Below are positions 51,995 to 60,646 of a stretch of DNA of 64,000 bases, one piece after another (position 1 is the first letter of the stretch; every line of letters begins with the position of its first letter). Both the position numbers and the translations under genes were made by a program. Source of the stretch: DASSUW01 sp963806395 (GTDB taxonomy: Bacteria > Actinomycetota > Thermoleophilia > Solirubrobacterales > Solirubrobacteraceae); assembly GCA_963806395.1 (NCBI GenBank), contig CAWDYI010000021.1:62001-126000 (forward strand). The letters are read 5' to 3'. The notes beneath the pieces are model-generated. The model was not told the origin of the DNA, made no database searches, and was given only the letters and a program-made list of their open reading frames with translations.

Positions 51995-53171
51995 ATGCTC
52001 AAGGTCGCCACCGCCGGATCGGTCGACGACGGCAAGTCGACGCTGATCGGCCGCCTGCTGCACGACTCCAAGTCCCTGATGGCCGACGAGATGGGCACCG
52101 CCGCCGACCTCGCTCGGCTCACCGACGGCCTCCGCGCCGAGCGCGAGCAGGGCATCACGATCGACGTCGCGTACCGCCACTTCGCCACGCCGCGGCGGCG
52201 GTTCGTGCTGCACGACTGCCCCGGGCACGCGCAGTACACGCGCAACATGGCCACGGGTGCGTCGACCGCCGACCTCGCGCTGGTGCTCGTCGACGCGCGC
52301 CGCGGGATGACCGAGCAGTCGCGCCGCCACCTGGCGATCGCGGCGCTGCTCGGCGTGCCGGGAGTGACCGTGCTGGTGAACAAGATGGACCTCGTGGGCT
52401 TCGCCGAGGATCGTTTCGACGCCGTCGTGCGCGAGGTGATCGAGTGGTGGCTCACGTCTCGGGCTGCACGGCGTCAGCTTCATCCCGGTGTCGGCGCTGC
52501 ACGGCGACAACGTGGTCGACCGCTCGGCGGCGATGACGTGGTACGGCGGCGAGTCGCTGCTCGAGCACCTCGAGTCCGTACCGGCCGGCAACGGCCTCGC
52601 CGACGGCCCCGCCCGGCTGCCGGTGCAGTACGTGATCCGCGCCGACGGCGGCCGCTGGTACGCCGGGCGCCTGGCCGCGGGCACGCTGCAGGTCGGCGAC
52701 GACGTGGTCGTGCTCCCCTCCGGCACGCGCTCGCGCATCGCCGCGTTCGAGGACGGAGGCGAGACCGCCGCGGCGCCGCGCTCGATCGCCGTGGCGCTCG
52801 AGGACGAGCTCGACGTCGGCCGCGGCGACCTGCTCGCCCGCCCGGCAGAGGCGCCCGAGCCCGTGCGCGAGCTCGTGGCGACCGTGTGCTGGCTCGGCGA
52901 CACGCCCGCACGCCCCGGCGCCCGTTACCTGATCAAGCACACGACCCGCTCCGTCACCGCGCGGCTGGAGTCGATCGAGCACCGGCTCGACGTCACCACG
53001 CTCGCGCACGAGCCCGCCGCCGAGCTCGAGCTCAACGCGATCGGCCGCGTCCGGCTCCGCCTCGCCGCCCCGCTGATGCCCGACCCGTACGACCGCGTCC
53101 GCGCGACCGGCGCCTTCATCGTCGTCGACGAGGCCACGAACGACACCGTCGGCGCCGGCATGGTCGAGTAG
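51995..53171 (+). pseudogene. cysN: Sulfate adenylyltransferase GTPase subunit, one apparent frameshift
   Basis: About 390 residues over two frames. The first part has AGSVDDGKSTLIGRLLHDSK (P-loop), RAEREQGITIDVAYRHF (switch), DCPGHAQYTRNM (G3) and NKMD (G4) and runs to about 52450; the rest continues in another frame from LHGVSFIPVSALHGDNVV to AGMVE. One indel between about 52447 and 52462 joins them. Domains 2-3 are intact, but the protein is shorter than the usual 420-440. It activates CysD. The ATG lies two bases after the cysD stop. Confidence 0.8.
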
Positions 53172-53175
53172 CCGG

Positions 53176-53265
53176 CTACCGGCTCAGCCTGCGATCGAGC
53201 CACGCGATCCGGCGCTTCTGCCACGAGCGGAGAAAGCGCACCTCGGCGCGGTAGGAGCCGCGGGC
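53176..53265 (-). pseudogene. Orphan C-terminal fragment, CotH-kinase-like tail
   Basis: A 28-codon minus-strand reading GSYRAEVRFLRSWQKRRIAW followed by LDRRLSR and a stop at 53176. The pattern of an amphipathic helix ending RRIAWLD resembles the extreme C-terminus of CotH-kinase family proteins. It is cut off at 53266 by a stop codon, with no upstream protein, so it is a remnant. Low confidence because of its size. Confidence 0.3.
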
Positions 53266-53335
53266 CTACGTGGCTCCGGCTGCCGGCGGCGGCTACGACG
53301 GCGGCTCGTACTCCGGCGGCGGCAGCAGCGGCTGA
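53255..53335 (+). pseudogene. Orphan Gly/Ser-rich C-terminal fragment
   Basis: A plus-strand fragment ending YDGGSYSGGGSSG and a TGA at 53333-53335. It resembles the low-complexity Gly-Ser tail of a membrane or secreted protein, but the frame closes at 53252. It abuts the oppositely oriented fragment to the left, as if two genes had lost their bodies at one junction near 53260. It could be chance in GC-rich DNA. Confidence 0.2.
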
Positions 53336-53379
53336 CGCTCGCCAGGCGCCCGCGTGACCGGCGGTGGGAGACTGCGTGC

Positions 53380-53955
53380 GTGGCCGATCGCACGCGTCCC
53401 CGCCGCCGGCCGCGGCGCAAAGGCGGCACCAGGACCGACGGTGAGCGCCGTCAGCTCGCGTATGCCTCGCGCCACGGCGCCGCCGCGCTGCCCGCGGCCG
53501 GTGACCGGGCGCTGCTGCTGTGCGACGGCGGCTCGCGCGGGAACCCCGGTCCGGCGGCCGTCGCGGCGGTGCTGCTGGCGCCCGGTGGCGCGATGCTCGA
53601 CAGCCGCTCGGAGACGATCGGCCGAGCGACCGCCGCCGAGGCCGAGTACCGCGCGATCCTGCTCGGGCTGCGGCTCGCCGCCGTCCACGGCGCCGACCCG
53701 CTCGAGGTCCGCAGCGACTCGCGGCTCGCGATCGCGGCGGTCGAGGGTACGGAGCCGGACGACGCCGGGCTCGCCGCGCTCGTGCGTGAGATCCGCACCG
53801 CTGCGGGCGGCCTCTCCGGCGTCCGCTGGCGCTGGCATCCGCGCGGCGACAACGAGGTCGCCGACGGGCTGGTCAGGCAACTGCTGTGGCAGACGGAGAG
53901 CGGACCGGCCCGCGGCCCCATGATTGCGGACCGGCCCGACCCTCCGTCGGACTGA
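53380..53955 (+). CDS. Ribonuclease HI-like protein
   Basis: A 191-residue protein with an Arg-rich N-terminal extension of about 45 residues, then an RNase H fold: LLLCDGGSRGNPGPAAVAAV (first Asp), TAAEAEYRAILLGL (Glu), EVRSDSRLAI (second Asp) and WHPRGDNEVADGLVRQLL (last Asp). This D-E-D-D set indicates an active nuclease cutting RNA in RNA-DNA hybrids. GTG start at 53380. It faces the convergent beta-propeller gene with 12 bases between stops. Similar N-terminally extended RNase HI-like proteins occur in actinobacteria. Confidence 0.82.
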   Translation: MADRTRPRRRPRRKGGTRTDGERRQLAYASRHGAAALPAAGDRALLLCDGGSRGNPGPAAVAAVLLAPGGAMLDSRSETIGRATAAEAEYRAILLGLRLAAVHGADPLEVRSDSRLAIAAVEGTEPDDAGLAALVREIRTAAGGLSGVRWRWHPRGDNEVADGLVRQLLWQTESGPARGPMIADRPDPPSD

Positions 53956-53967
53956 GCGGCTCCCCGC

Positions 53968-55317
53968 TCAGCGGCTCTGCCCCGTGACCCCGGTCACGGC
54001 GGATGTGACACCCGCCGAGGGCAGTTGGCAGACGAGCCCCCAGCGCGCATGCGGCGCGAACGCCGCCCGGGCCCGTCGAAGATCTCCGCTGCTCGCCGCC
54101 TTGCGCACGGTCGGCATCGCGCCGGAGCGGTCGATCCGCAGCACGTCGACGCCGCTGGTGACGTCGATCGCGTAGACGATCTCGTGCTCGGGATCGGTGG
54201 GTGCGAAGTACGCCGCCCAGAAGCTGCCGGCGGTCGCGTAGTAGCCGACCTGGCGGATCTCCGCCGGCTGCGAGACGTCGAGGAAGCGGACGCCCTGGTC
54301 GTACCAGCCCTGCGCCAGCAGGCCGCCGGACTCGTCGAACCAGTGCGCCGAGCAGTTGATCGTGGCGGGCGAGCGGCCCTCGAGGCTCGCGAGCTCGTTC
54401 AGCTCCGTCGTCCACAGGTCGAGCATCTTCAGCTTCTGCGAGCCGTCCGAATTGCGCTCGTCGGTGATCCCCCAGGTCTGCAGCGAGCCCTGGCCGTCGC
54501 AGCCCGGCTTCAGGTAGTCCTCCTCGGTGACGGCGACCGTGTCGTCCGAGAGCCGCAGCATGTTGTGGTGCAGGAAGTCGAGCGGGCCGGAGCCGTCGTC
54601 CCCGGGGAGGCCGCCGCCCGTGTTGGTCACGTTCTCGTCCGAGCGCAGGACGAGCTGCGGGTTCAGCGGGTCGGTCGTGTCGAAGCCGAACGTGCCGTCC
54701 TCGCCGGTGACCCACGCGATGCCCTGCGAGTCGACGTGCACATCGTGCGTGAAGCCGTTGCCGGGGATCGCGAACGTCTTCACGAAGCGCGGGTTGGCGA
54801 GGTCGCGGATGTCGTAGATCGCGAGGCCCTCGGCGGTGCCGGTCGTGTACAGGTAGTCGCAGCCGGCGATGCAGTTCGCGATGTGCCCGTTGCCGGTGTC
54901 GCCGTCCGCGAGGCCGCCGAGCGACGTCGGAAGAGCGGACCGGACCGCCGGCGCGGCCGGGTCGCTGACGTCGATCAGGTAGATCATGCCGACGCTGGAG
55001 AAGCTCGGATCGTTGGTGATCACGACCGTGTCGCGACCGACGTCGACGTCCTCGTTCTCGAAGTGCGGGAGCGGCAGCCGGGAGAGCAGCTGCGGCGTCT
55101 CGGGCGCCGTGATGTCGTAGATCCCCAGCCCCGTCGCGCTCGTGACGTACATCGTGTGGCCGTCCGGCGAGAACCGCGCCCCGATCGCGCCCGCCGAGTC
55201 GGGCAGCTTGCCGACGACGCTCACGTTGTCCGACTTCAGCTCCTGCGCCGGCGCCGCGGCCGGCGCGACCAGGAGCACGGCGGCGATCGTCAGGGCGAGG
55301 CGCGTGAGGCGGGGCAT
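53968..55317 (-). CDS. Exported LVIVD-type beta-propeller protein
   Basis: A 449-residue protein with a signal peptide (PRLTRLALTIAAVLLVAPA). It consists of repeated strands such as LGIYDITAPETPQLL, YLIDVSDPAAPAV, LAIYDIRDLANPRFV, FGFDTTDPLNPQLV and VRFLDVSQPAEIRQV, the xxIxDVSDPxxP repeats of LVIVD proteins that form a beta-propeller. Function unknown; likely a surface or periplasmic binding scaffold. ATG at 55317 is preferred over GTG at 55323. No clear promoter hexamer was seen upstream. The signal and repeats are firm, the role is not. Confidence 0.8.
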   Translation of the reverse strand: MPRLTRLALTIAAVLLVAPAAAPAQELKSDNVSVVGKLPDSAGAIGARFSPDGHTMYVTSATGLGIYDITAPETPQLLSRLPLPHFENEDVDVGRDTVVITNDPSFSSVGMIYLIDVSDPAAPAVRSALPTSLGGLADGDTGNGHIANCIAGCDYLYTTGTAEGLAIYDIRDLANPRFVKTFAIPGNGFTHDVHVDSQGIAWVTGEDGTFGFDTTDPLNPQLVLRSDENVTNTGGGLPGDDGSGPLDFLHHNMLRLSDDTVAVTEEDYLKPGCDGQGSLQTWGITDERNSDGSQKLKMLDLWTTELNELASLEGRSPATINCSAHWFDESGGLLAQGWYDQGVRFLDVSQPAEIRQVGYYATAGSFWAAYFAPTDPEHEIVYAIDVTSGVDVLRIDRSGAMPTVRKAASSGDLRRARAAFAPHARWGLVCQLPSAGVTSAVTGVTGQSR

Positions 55318-55376
55318 GCCCACTGCAACGAGGGCGCGCGCGAGAACTTGCGCGAAGTCGAGGCGCGTCTGCCGTG

Positions 55377-55517
55377 AACTGCGGCACCGAGGGAGAGGGT
55401 TCGGCGGGTGCGAAACAGCGTGGGGTTGGAAATGGTCGCTATGCGACCGCTATCAACCCCACAGCTCGCGGACCGACGGCCGCGGCCGAAACCTCACCGC
55501 CCTACCCAGCCGCAGTT
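55377..55517. repeat. MITE-like element with inverted ends and nested hairpin
   Basis: AACTGCGGC (55377-55385) and GCCGCAGTT (55509-55517) bound 141 bases; similarity continues inward (GGTTCGGC against GCCGAAACC). The centre forms GTGGGGTTG (55420-55428) with CAACCCCAC (55454-55462) and inside it GGTCGC/GCGACC around TAT. The left end and centre resemble 28079-28161 and the right end resembles 32200-32232. It occupies most of the gap between two minus-strand genes and carries no gene. Confidence 0.65.
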
Positions 55518-55530
55518 GACGTCCGTCCCG

Positions 55531-56271
55531 CTACACGTCGACGTAGATGTCGAGCGCGCCGGCGTCGGAGAACCCGAGCCGGCCGTAGACCCGGGCCGCC
55601 GCATCCGTGTCGGGGTGCAGGTGCGCGAGCCGGGTGCCGCCGGCGAACGCGCGCTCGAGCAGCCAGGAGCTCATCGCACCAGCGACCCCGCGGCGTCGCG
55701 CCGGCTCGGCGACCGCGACGCCGGCGAGGAACGTCGCGGGGCCGGCGGCGCCGTCGCTGCGGAGCGCGTAGGCGGTTCCGACCGGCTCGCCGTCGAGCTC
55801 CGCGAGCGCGACCGTGATGCCGGGTGCGCCGAGGTGGGGCTCGAGCCACGGGCGCTGCAACCGCGGATCGGCCCCGAACGCCGCCGTGTCGATCGCCACC
55901 ACCGCCTCGACGTCGGCGGGACCGGCCGTGCGCAGCACGAGCGACGGCACGTCCGGCGCCGGGCGGAACCCCGTCTGCGCGAGTCCCATCAGGCCCATCC
56001 GGAACAGATGCCGGCCGGCGCTCCAGGGCATCCCGACCGGCACGCGCACGCCCCACGGCAGGCCACGGGCTGCGAAGAACGCGCGCGCGCCGTCGAGGTC
56101 GGCGTTCGGTCCGGTGACGTCGGCCCCGTTCCACTGCGGGTGCGGCAACCCCGAGGCCATCACGCGGATCCCCCGCAATGCGGCCGTCGCGCCGCCCTGG
56201 CGCTCGCGCAGCGTGCCCTCGACGGCCCATGCGTCGGCATGGGCGGTGCGCACACGCGCGTCCAGCACCAC
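55531..56271 (-). CDS. GNAT-family N-acetyltransferase
   Basis: A 246-residue protein. The C-terminal half is a GNAT domain: FLAGVAVAEPARRRGVAGAM (acetyl-CoA-binding RxxGxA), then LERAFAGGTRLAHLHPDTDA and ARVYGRLGFSDAG. The N-terminal 100 residues (ALRGIRVMASGLPHPQWNGA, ARAFFAARGLPWGVRVPVG) look like a degenerate second domain as in other two-domain GNATs. Start is GTG 56271, two codons after a CTGA overlap (56274-56277) that could itself be the start. It follows the histidine phosphatase gene in one operon. Confidence 0.78.
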   Translation of the reverse strand: MVLDARVRTAHADAWAVEGTLRERQGGATAALRGIRVMASGLPHPQWNGADVTGPNADLDGARAFFAARGLPWGVRVPVGMPWSAGRHLFRMGLMGLAQTGFRPAPDVPSLVLRTAGPADVEAVVAIDTAAFGADPRLQRPWLEPHLGAPGITVALAELDGEPVGTAYALRSDGAAGPATFLAGVAVAEPARRRGVAGAMSSWLLERAFAGGTRLAHLHPDTDAAARVYGRLGFSDAGALDIYVDV

Positions 56272-56273
56272 GG

Positions 56274-56867
56274 TCAGTAGAGCCCCGTCGGCAGGCCGCC
56301 GTCGGGCAGCGATCCATACACGAGCAGCCGCGGGCGCTCGCCGAGCTCGAACACCGTCGCGCTGGCGTTCGGCGGCGAGCCGAGCCGGAGCGCGTCGGCG
56401 CCTGTCACGTGCGCGACGGCGACCCGGATGCAGCCGCCGTGGCAGATCACGACCCACGAGCCCCCGGCGCCGATCAGCTCGTCCACGGCGCCGCTCACCC
56501 GTGCCGAGAACGCCTCCCACGACTCGCCGTCGGGCGCCTTGCGCGGTCCGCCGCGCCAGTTCGTCAGCTCCGTGCCCTCGGCGTCGACCTCGGCCGCCGT
56601 CCTCCCACCCCACTCGCCGACGTCGATCTCGCGCCAGCGCGCGTCGAATCGCGCCGGACGCAGGCCGAGCAGCTCCGCGGTCTCGCGGGCGCGCGCGAGG
56701 TCGCTCGAGATCACACGCTCGGCCGGAAGCCCGTCGACGACCGCCGCCAGCGCGCGCGACTGCTCGCGACCCTGCTCGGACAGCGGCGGGTCGAGCTGGC
56801 CCTGCAGCCGCTCTTCCGCGTTCCACGTGGACTCGCCGTGGCGGACAAGGATCAGCCGGTCGCTCAC
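56274..56867 (-). CDS. Histidine phosphatase (phosphoglycerate mutase-like)
   Basis: A 197-residue protein beginning DRLILVRHGESTWN, the RHG phosphohistidine motif, followed by EERLQGQLDPPLSEQGREQS, SDLARARETAEL and the second His in VVICHGGCIRVAV. It is likely a phosphatase rather than a cofactor-dependent mutase given its size. GTG at 56867 is chosen because it lies eight bases after TAGGCT on the minus strand (56881-56876); an ATG at 56891 would overlap the divergent start codon. Confidence 0.85.
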   Translation of the reverse strand: MSDRLILVRHGESTWNAEERLQGQLDPPLSEQGREQSRALAAVVDGLPAERVISSDLARARETAELLGLRPARFDARWREIDVGEWGGRTAAEVDAEGTELTNWRGGPRKAPDGESWEAFSARVSGAVDELIGAGGSWVVICHGGCIRVAVAHVTGADALRLGSPPNASATVFELGERPRLLVYGSLPDGGLPTGLY

Positions 56868-56889
56868 GGGCGGGTAGCCTACGCGCCGC
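56868..56889. promoter_or_regulatory. 22-base divergent promoter built on the palindrome TAGCCTA
   Basis: TAGCCT (plus, 56875-56880) and TAGGCT (minus, 56881-56876) overlap by five bases in one palindromic TAGCCTA. They lie nine and eight bases before their respective starts. This is the clearest shared-site example of the overlapping divergent promoters in the window. Confidence 0.5.
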
Positions 56890-58659
56890 ATGTTCTCGAA
56901 GGTTCTGGTGGCAAACCGCGGCGAGATCGCCGTCCGCGTGATGCGCGCCCTCAAAGAGCTCGGCGTCGCCTCGGTGGCGGTGTACTCCGACGCCGACCGC
57001 GAGTCGCAGCACGTCGCGCGCGCCGACGAGGCGTACCTGCTCGGCCCCGGGCCCGCCGCCGAGTCGTACCTGAACGTGGACAAGCTGATGGAGGTGATCG
57101 AGGCCTCGGGCGCCGACGCGGTGCATCCGGGCTACGGCTTCCTGGCCGAGAACGCCGCGTTCGCGAAGCGGCTCGAGGACGCCGGGATCACGTTCATCGG
57201 CCCGCCCGCCTCGGCGATCGAGGCGATGGGCTCCAAGACCCGCGCCCGCGAGCTGATGAAGGCCGCCGGCGTGCCGATCGTGCCCGGCACGACGGAGGCG
57301 GTCGAGACCGTCGAGGACGCGGGCAAGATCGCCGAGGAGATCGGCTACCCGATCGCCGTCAAGGCCGCGGGCGGGGGCGGCGGCAAGGGCTTCCGCGTCG
57401 CGCTCGAGCCCGACCAGCTCCAGGACGCGTTCGAGGGCGCGGCGCGCGAGGGCGAGAAGTTCTTCTCCGACGCGACCGTCTACCTCGAGCGCTACCTGCC
57501 GGATCCGCGGCACGTCGAGGTGCAGGTGCTGGCCGACACGCAGGGCACGGTCGTCCACCTCGGCGAGCGCGACTGCTCGCTCCAGCGCCGGCACCAGAAG
57601 CTGATCGAGGAGTCACCCGCGCCGATGGTCGACGCCGAGCTGCGCGAGCGGATCGGCGAGATCGCGGTCGAGGCCGCGCGCGCCGTCGGCTACCACTCGG
57701 CCGGCACGATCGAGGGTCTGCTCCAGGACGGCGAGTACTACTTCCTGGAGATGAACACGCGCGTGCAGGTCGAGCACTGCGTGACCGAGGCGACGACCGG
57801 GATCGACATCGTCCGCGAGCAGATCCTGATCGCCGCCGGCGAGCCGCTCTCGTTCGCGCAGGACGACGTCCGCTGGCACGGCCATGCGATCGAGTGCCGC
57901 ATCAACGCCGAGGACGCCGCGAAGAACTTCGCCCCGGCGCCCGGCACGATCACCGCGTACTTCGAGCCCTCCGGCCCGGGCGTGCGGGTCGACTCCGGGG
58001 TGCTGGCCGGCTCGGAGATCACCCCGCTGTACGACCCGATGGTCGCCAAGCTGATCGTCTGGGACGCCGATCGCGAGAAGGCCACGCGGCGGATGGCGCG
58101 CGCGCTGGAGGAGTTCCACATCGAGGGCGTGCGGACGCTGATCCCGTTCCACAAGGCGATCATGGCCTCCGAGCAGTGGGCGAACGCGGAGACCTGCCGC
58201 GACCTGATCGAGGATCGCGCGTGGCTGAAGACGCTGGCGCAGCCGAAGGGGTGGGTGGGGACGGAATCTGTTCCGGCCGAGGGCGAGGCGGAGACGGTCG
58301 AGCGCGACTACCTCGTCGAGGTCGGCGGCAAGCGCTTCGAGGTCAAGGTGCGCGGCGAGGCGGCGGCGCCCAACGGCACCGCCCCGGCCGCCCGCCAGGC
58401 GCCGCGGCGCGAGCGCAAGGCCGGTGGCGGCGCCGGCGGAGCGAGCGGTGACACCCTCACCTCGCCCCTCCAGGGCAATGTCTTCAAGGTGCTCGTGGAG
58501 CAGGGCGCCGAGGTCGAGGAGGGCGCGTTGATCTGCATCATCGAGGCGATGAAGATGGAGAACGAGATCACCGCCCACAAGGGCGGCACGGTGGCCGAGC
58601 TGCCGATCTCCGAAGGGGCCGCGGTCGCAAGTGGCGACACGCTGGCCGTGATCAAGTGA
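56890..58659 (+). CDS. accA: Acyl-CoA carboxylase alpha subunit (biotin carboxylase + BCCP)
   Basis: A 589-residue biotin-dependent enzyme. The biotin carboxylase domain (1-450) has KVLVANRGEIAVRVMRALKE, HPGYGFLAENAAFAK, the ATP-grasp loop AAGGGGGKGFRVA, HVEVQVLADTQG, and EMNTRVQVEHCVTEA. After a linker the BCCP domain ends EAMKMENEI with the biotinyl lysine at about K554. It carboxylates biotin for the beta subunit at 38820, giving methylmalonyl- or malonyl-CoA. The stop overlaps the M20 peptidase start (GTGA). Symbol is by analogy with actinobacterial AccA. Confidence 0.92.
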   Translation: MFSKVLVANRGEIAVRVMRALKELGVASVAVYSDADRESQHVARADEAYLLGPGPAAESYLNVDKLMEVIEASGADAVHPGYGFLAENAAFAKRLEDAGITFIGPPASAIEAMGSKTRARELMKAAGVPIVPGTTEAVETVEDAGKIAEEIGYPIAVKAAGGGGGKGFRVALEPDQLQDAFEGAAREGEKFFSDATVYLERYLPDPRHVEVQVLADTQGTVVHLGERDCSLQRRHQKLIEESPAPMVDAELRERIGEIAVEAARAVGYHSAGTIEGLLQDGEYYFLEMNTRVQVEHCVTEATTGIDIVREQILIAAGEPLSFAQDDVRWHGHAIECRINAEDAAKNFAPAPGTITAYFEPSGPGVRVDSGVLAGSEITPLYDPMVAKLIVWDADREKATRRMARALEEFHIEGVRTLIPFHKAIMASEQWANAETCRDLIEDRAWLKTLAQPKGWVGTESVPAEGEAETVERDYLVEVGGKRFEVKVRGEAAAPNGTAPAARQAPRRERKAGGGAGGASGDTLTSPLQGNVFKVLVEQGAEVEEGALICIIEAMKMENEITAHKGGTVAELPISEGAAVASGDTLAVIK

Positions 58660-59978
58660 GCACCGAGCTCGACGCGCTGATCCACGAGGCCGCCGACTGG
58701 CTGCGGATCCCGTCCGTCTCGATCGGGGAGCGCAACGACGACGCGCTGCGCGCCGCCGCCGAGTGGGCGCAGCGGCGCGTGCTCGCGGCCGGCGGGACGT
58801 GCGAGCTCGTCGACACGCCCGGCGGCGCGCCGCTGGTGGTCGGCGAGCTGCGGGCGGTGCACGACGACGCGCCGACGGTGCTGATCTACGGGCACTACGA
58901 CGTGCAGGACCCGGGCGAGCAGTCGCAGTGGACGACGCCGCCGTTCGAGCCCGACATCCGCGACGGCCGCCTGTACGCGCGCGGCGCCGCCGACGACAAG
59001 GGCAACTTCCTGCCGCTGCTGCACGTCGCGTGCGAGATGGCCGACGGAGGCGAGCTGCCGGTGCACGTGCGCGTGCTCGTGGAGGGCGCCGAGGAGACGG
59101 GCACCGACGACGTCAACGAGTGGGTGCTCGCCGACGAGCGCGGCGCCGACTGCGCGATCGTCTTCGACTCGGGCATGCTCGACGCCGAGACGCCGGCGAT
59201 CACGACCGGCACGCGCGGCATCGTGTTCGCCTCGCTCGAGGTTCGCACCGCCGAGCGGATCGCCCACTCGGGCGTCTACGGCGGCGCGGCCCTGAACGCG
59301 TTCCACGCGCTCCACGGGGCACTCGCGGCCGTGCTACCCCGTCCCGACGGCCGGCTGCCCGAGCCGCTGCGCGCCGGGATCGAGCCGCCGTCGCCGAAGG
59401 AGCTGGCCGACTGGGAGGCGCTCCCCGGCGGTGCCGCCGAGCTGGAGCAGGCCGGCGCGCGGCCGGCCGACGCGGCCGCCGTGGCGGAGTTCTACGTCCG
59501 CACCGGGGCCGACGCGTCGCTCGACGTGCACCGCATCCGCGGCGGCGAGGCGCGCACGATCATCCCGCCCGTCGCCTCCTGCGACGTCTCGGTCCGGCTC
59601 GCGGCCGGCCAGGACCCGGAGGCGATCTCGCGCGCATTCGAGGCGCTGCTGCGGAGCGGGTTGCCTGACGGTGCCGAGCTGCGGTACTCGGCGACGGTCG
59701 CCAACGCGTCGCGCTTCGACCCCGAGAGCGAGCCGCTGCTGATCGCCCGCCGCGCGTTCGCACGCGCCTGCGGCCGCGAGCCGGTGCTGATCCGCACCGG
59801 CGGGTCGCTGCCCGTGCTCGCGGCGTTCTCCGAGCGCGGCATCCCGGCGATCGTGTCCGGCTTCGGGCTGCCGCAGGACGCCTTCCACGCGCCCGACGAG
59901 TCGTTCGCGCTCACGAGCCTCGACCTCGGACGCCGTTCCGCGCGAGCGCTGTACGAGGACCTGGCCGCCCTGCGGTGA
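58656..59978 (+). CDS. M20-family dipeptidase/deacylase
   Basis: A 440-residue zinc peptidase with LIYGHYDVQDPGEQSQWTTP (first Zn ligand and the adjacent Asp), ARGAADDKGNFLPLLH (bridging Asp), LVEGAEETGTDDV (catalytic Glu pair) and the lid domain (ADASLDVHRIRGGEARTIIP). These features fit the ArgE/DapE/dipeptidase branch of M20. Coupled by GTGA to the carboxylase upstream and to the GNAT downstream. Substrate unknown. Confidence 0.87.
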   Translation: MSTELDALIHEAADWLRIPSVSIGERNDDALRAAAEWAQRRVLAAGGTCELVDTPGGAPLVVGELRAVHDDAPTVLIYGHYDVQDPGEQSQWTTPPFEPDIRDGRLYARGAADDKGNFLPLLHVACEMADGGELPVHVRVLVEGAEETGTDDVNEWVLADERGADCAIVFDSGMLDAETPAITTGTRGIVFASLEVRTAERIAHSGVYGGAALNAFHALHGALAAVLPRPDGRLPEPLRAGIEPPSPKELADWEALPGGAAELEQAGARPADAAAVAEFYVRTGADASLDVHRIRGGEARTIIPPVASCDVSVRLAAGQDPEAISRAFEALLRSGLPDGAELRYSATVANASRFDPESEPLLIARRAFARACGREPVLIRTGGSLPVLAAFSERGIPAIVSGFGLPQDAFHAPDESFALTSLDLGRRSARALYEDLAALR

Positions 59979-60433
59979 GGGTCTGGCGGGCCACGCCGGC
60001 GGAGGCGCCCGCGGTCGCCGCCCTGCTGTCGCAGTTCCGCGACCACATGCAGTACGAAGGTCCCGGCGACGACGCCTTCCTGGCCTCGGTCGAGCGCCTG
60101 ATCGTCCGTGACGACACCGAGTACCTGCTCGCCGCGGCCGCCGACGGCGATCCGCCGCAGGGCGTCGCGCAGGTCCGCTACCGCTGGGGCATCTGGTGGG
60201 ACGCCGAGGACCGCTGGCTGGAGGACCTGTACGTCTCCGCGGCGGCGCGCGGGAGCGGGCTCGGCCGCGCGCTGACGGAAGCGGTGATCGATCGTGCAGC
60301 CGCTCGTGGCTGCCGCCGTGTGGAGCTCGACGTCAACAGCGAGAACCCCGCCGCGATGGCGCTGTACAGGTCACTCGGGTTCGAGACCGGCAAGACCGGT
60401 GGCGAGGACCTGTTGATGCGTCGCAGGCTCTAG
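59975..60433 (+). CDS. GNAT-family N-acetyltransferase
   Basis: A 152-residue single-domain GNAT. ATPAEAPAVAALLSQFRDHM opens the fold, DRWLEDLYVSAAARGSGLGR carries the acetyl-CoA R/GxGxG/A pyrophosphate loop, and LDVNSENPAAMALYRSLGFE is the typical C-terminal block. GTG start, coupled by GTGA to the M20 gene, so it may acetylate a product of that enzyme. Last gene of the carboxylase-M20-GNAT operon. Confidence 0.85.
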   Translation: MRVWRATPAEAPAVAALLSQFRDHMQYEGPGDDAFLASVERLIVRDDTEYLLAAAADGDPPQGVAQVRYRWGIWWDAEDRWLEDLYVSAAARGSGLGRALTEAVIDRAAARGCRRVELDVNSENPAAMALYRSLGFETGKTGGEDLLMRRRL

Positions 60434-60582
60434 CGGGCCGGCGACGCCGGGCGGCTCTTGCCCGGGTACATCGTCAGGCTCGCCCGAACCAATTCGCGCT
60501 GGCGCGTATGCGCGTCACGCTGCGTCGACAGGATCTCACGGAGAGCGGTCGCGCGAATCGAGGTAAGGGGCGGGGTGGTCAT
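60430..60582 (-). CDS. Possible 50-residue protein, doubtful
   Basis: The 213 bases between the GNAT and decarboxylase genes are less GC-rich than their surroundings and contain a minus-strand frame MTTPPLTSIRATALREILST to KSRPASPAR. The composition is protein-like (a helix-forming middle with Arg/Gln) but no family is recognised and no good ribosome-binding site is seen. A TTCGGTTAACCCGA near-palindrome (60642-60655) sits at its far side. Otherwise I see nothing in this gap. Confidence 0.2.
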   Translation of the reverse strand: MTTPPLTSIRATALREILSTQRDAHTRQRELVRASLTMYPGKSRPASPAR

Positions 60583-60646
60583 GTCCGCAGGATCGACCAT
60601 CCGACCCAGATCTTGAAAGGAAGTGGACCACCGTCCGATGGTTCGG

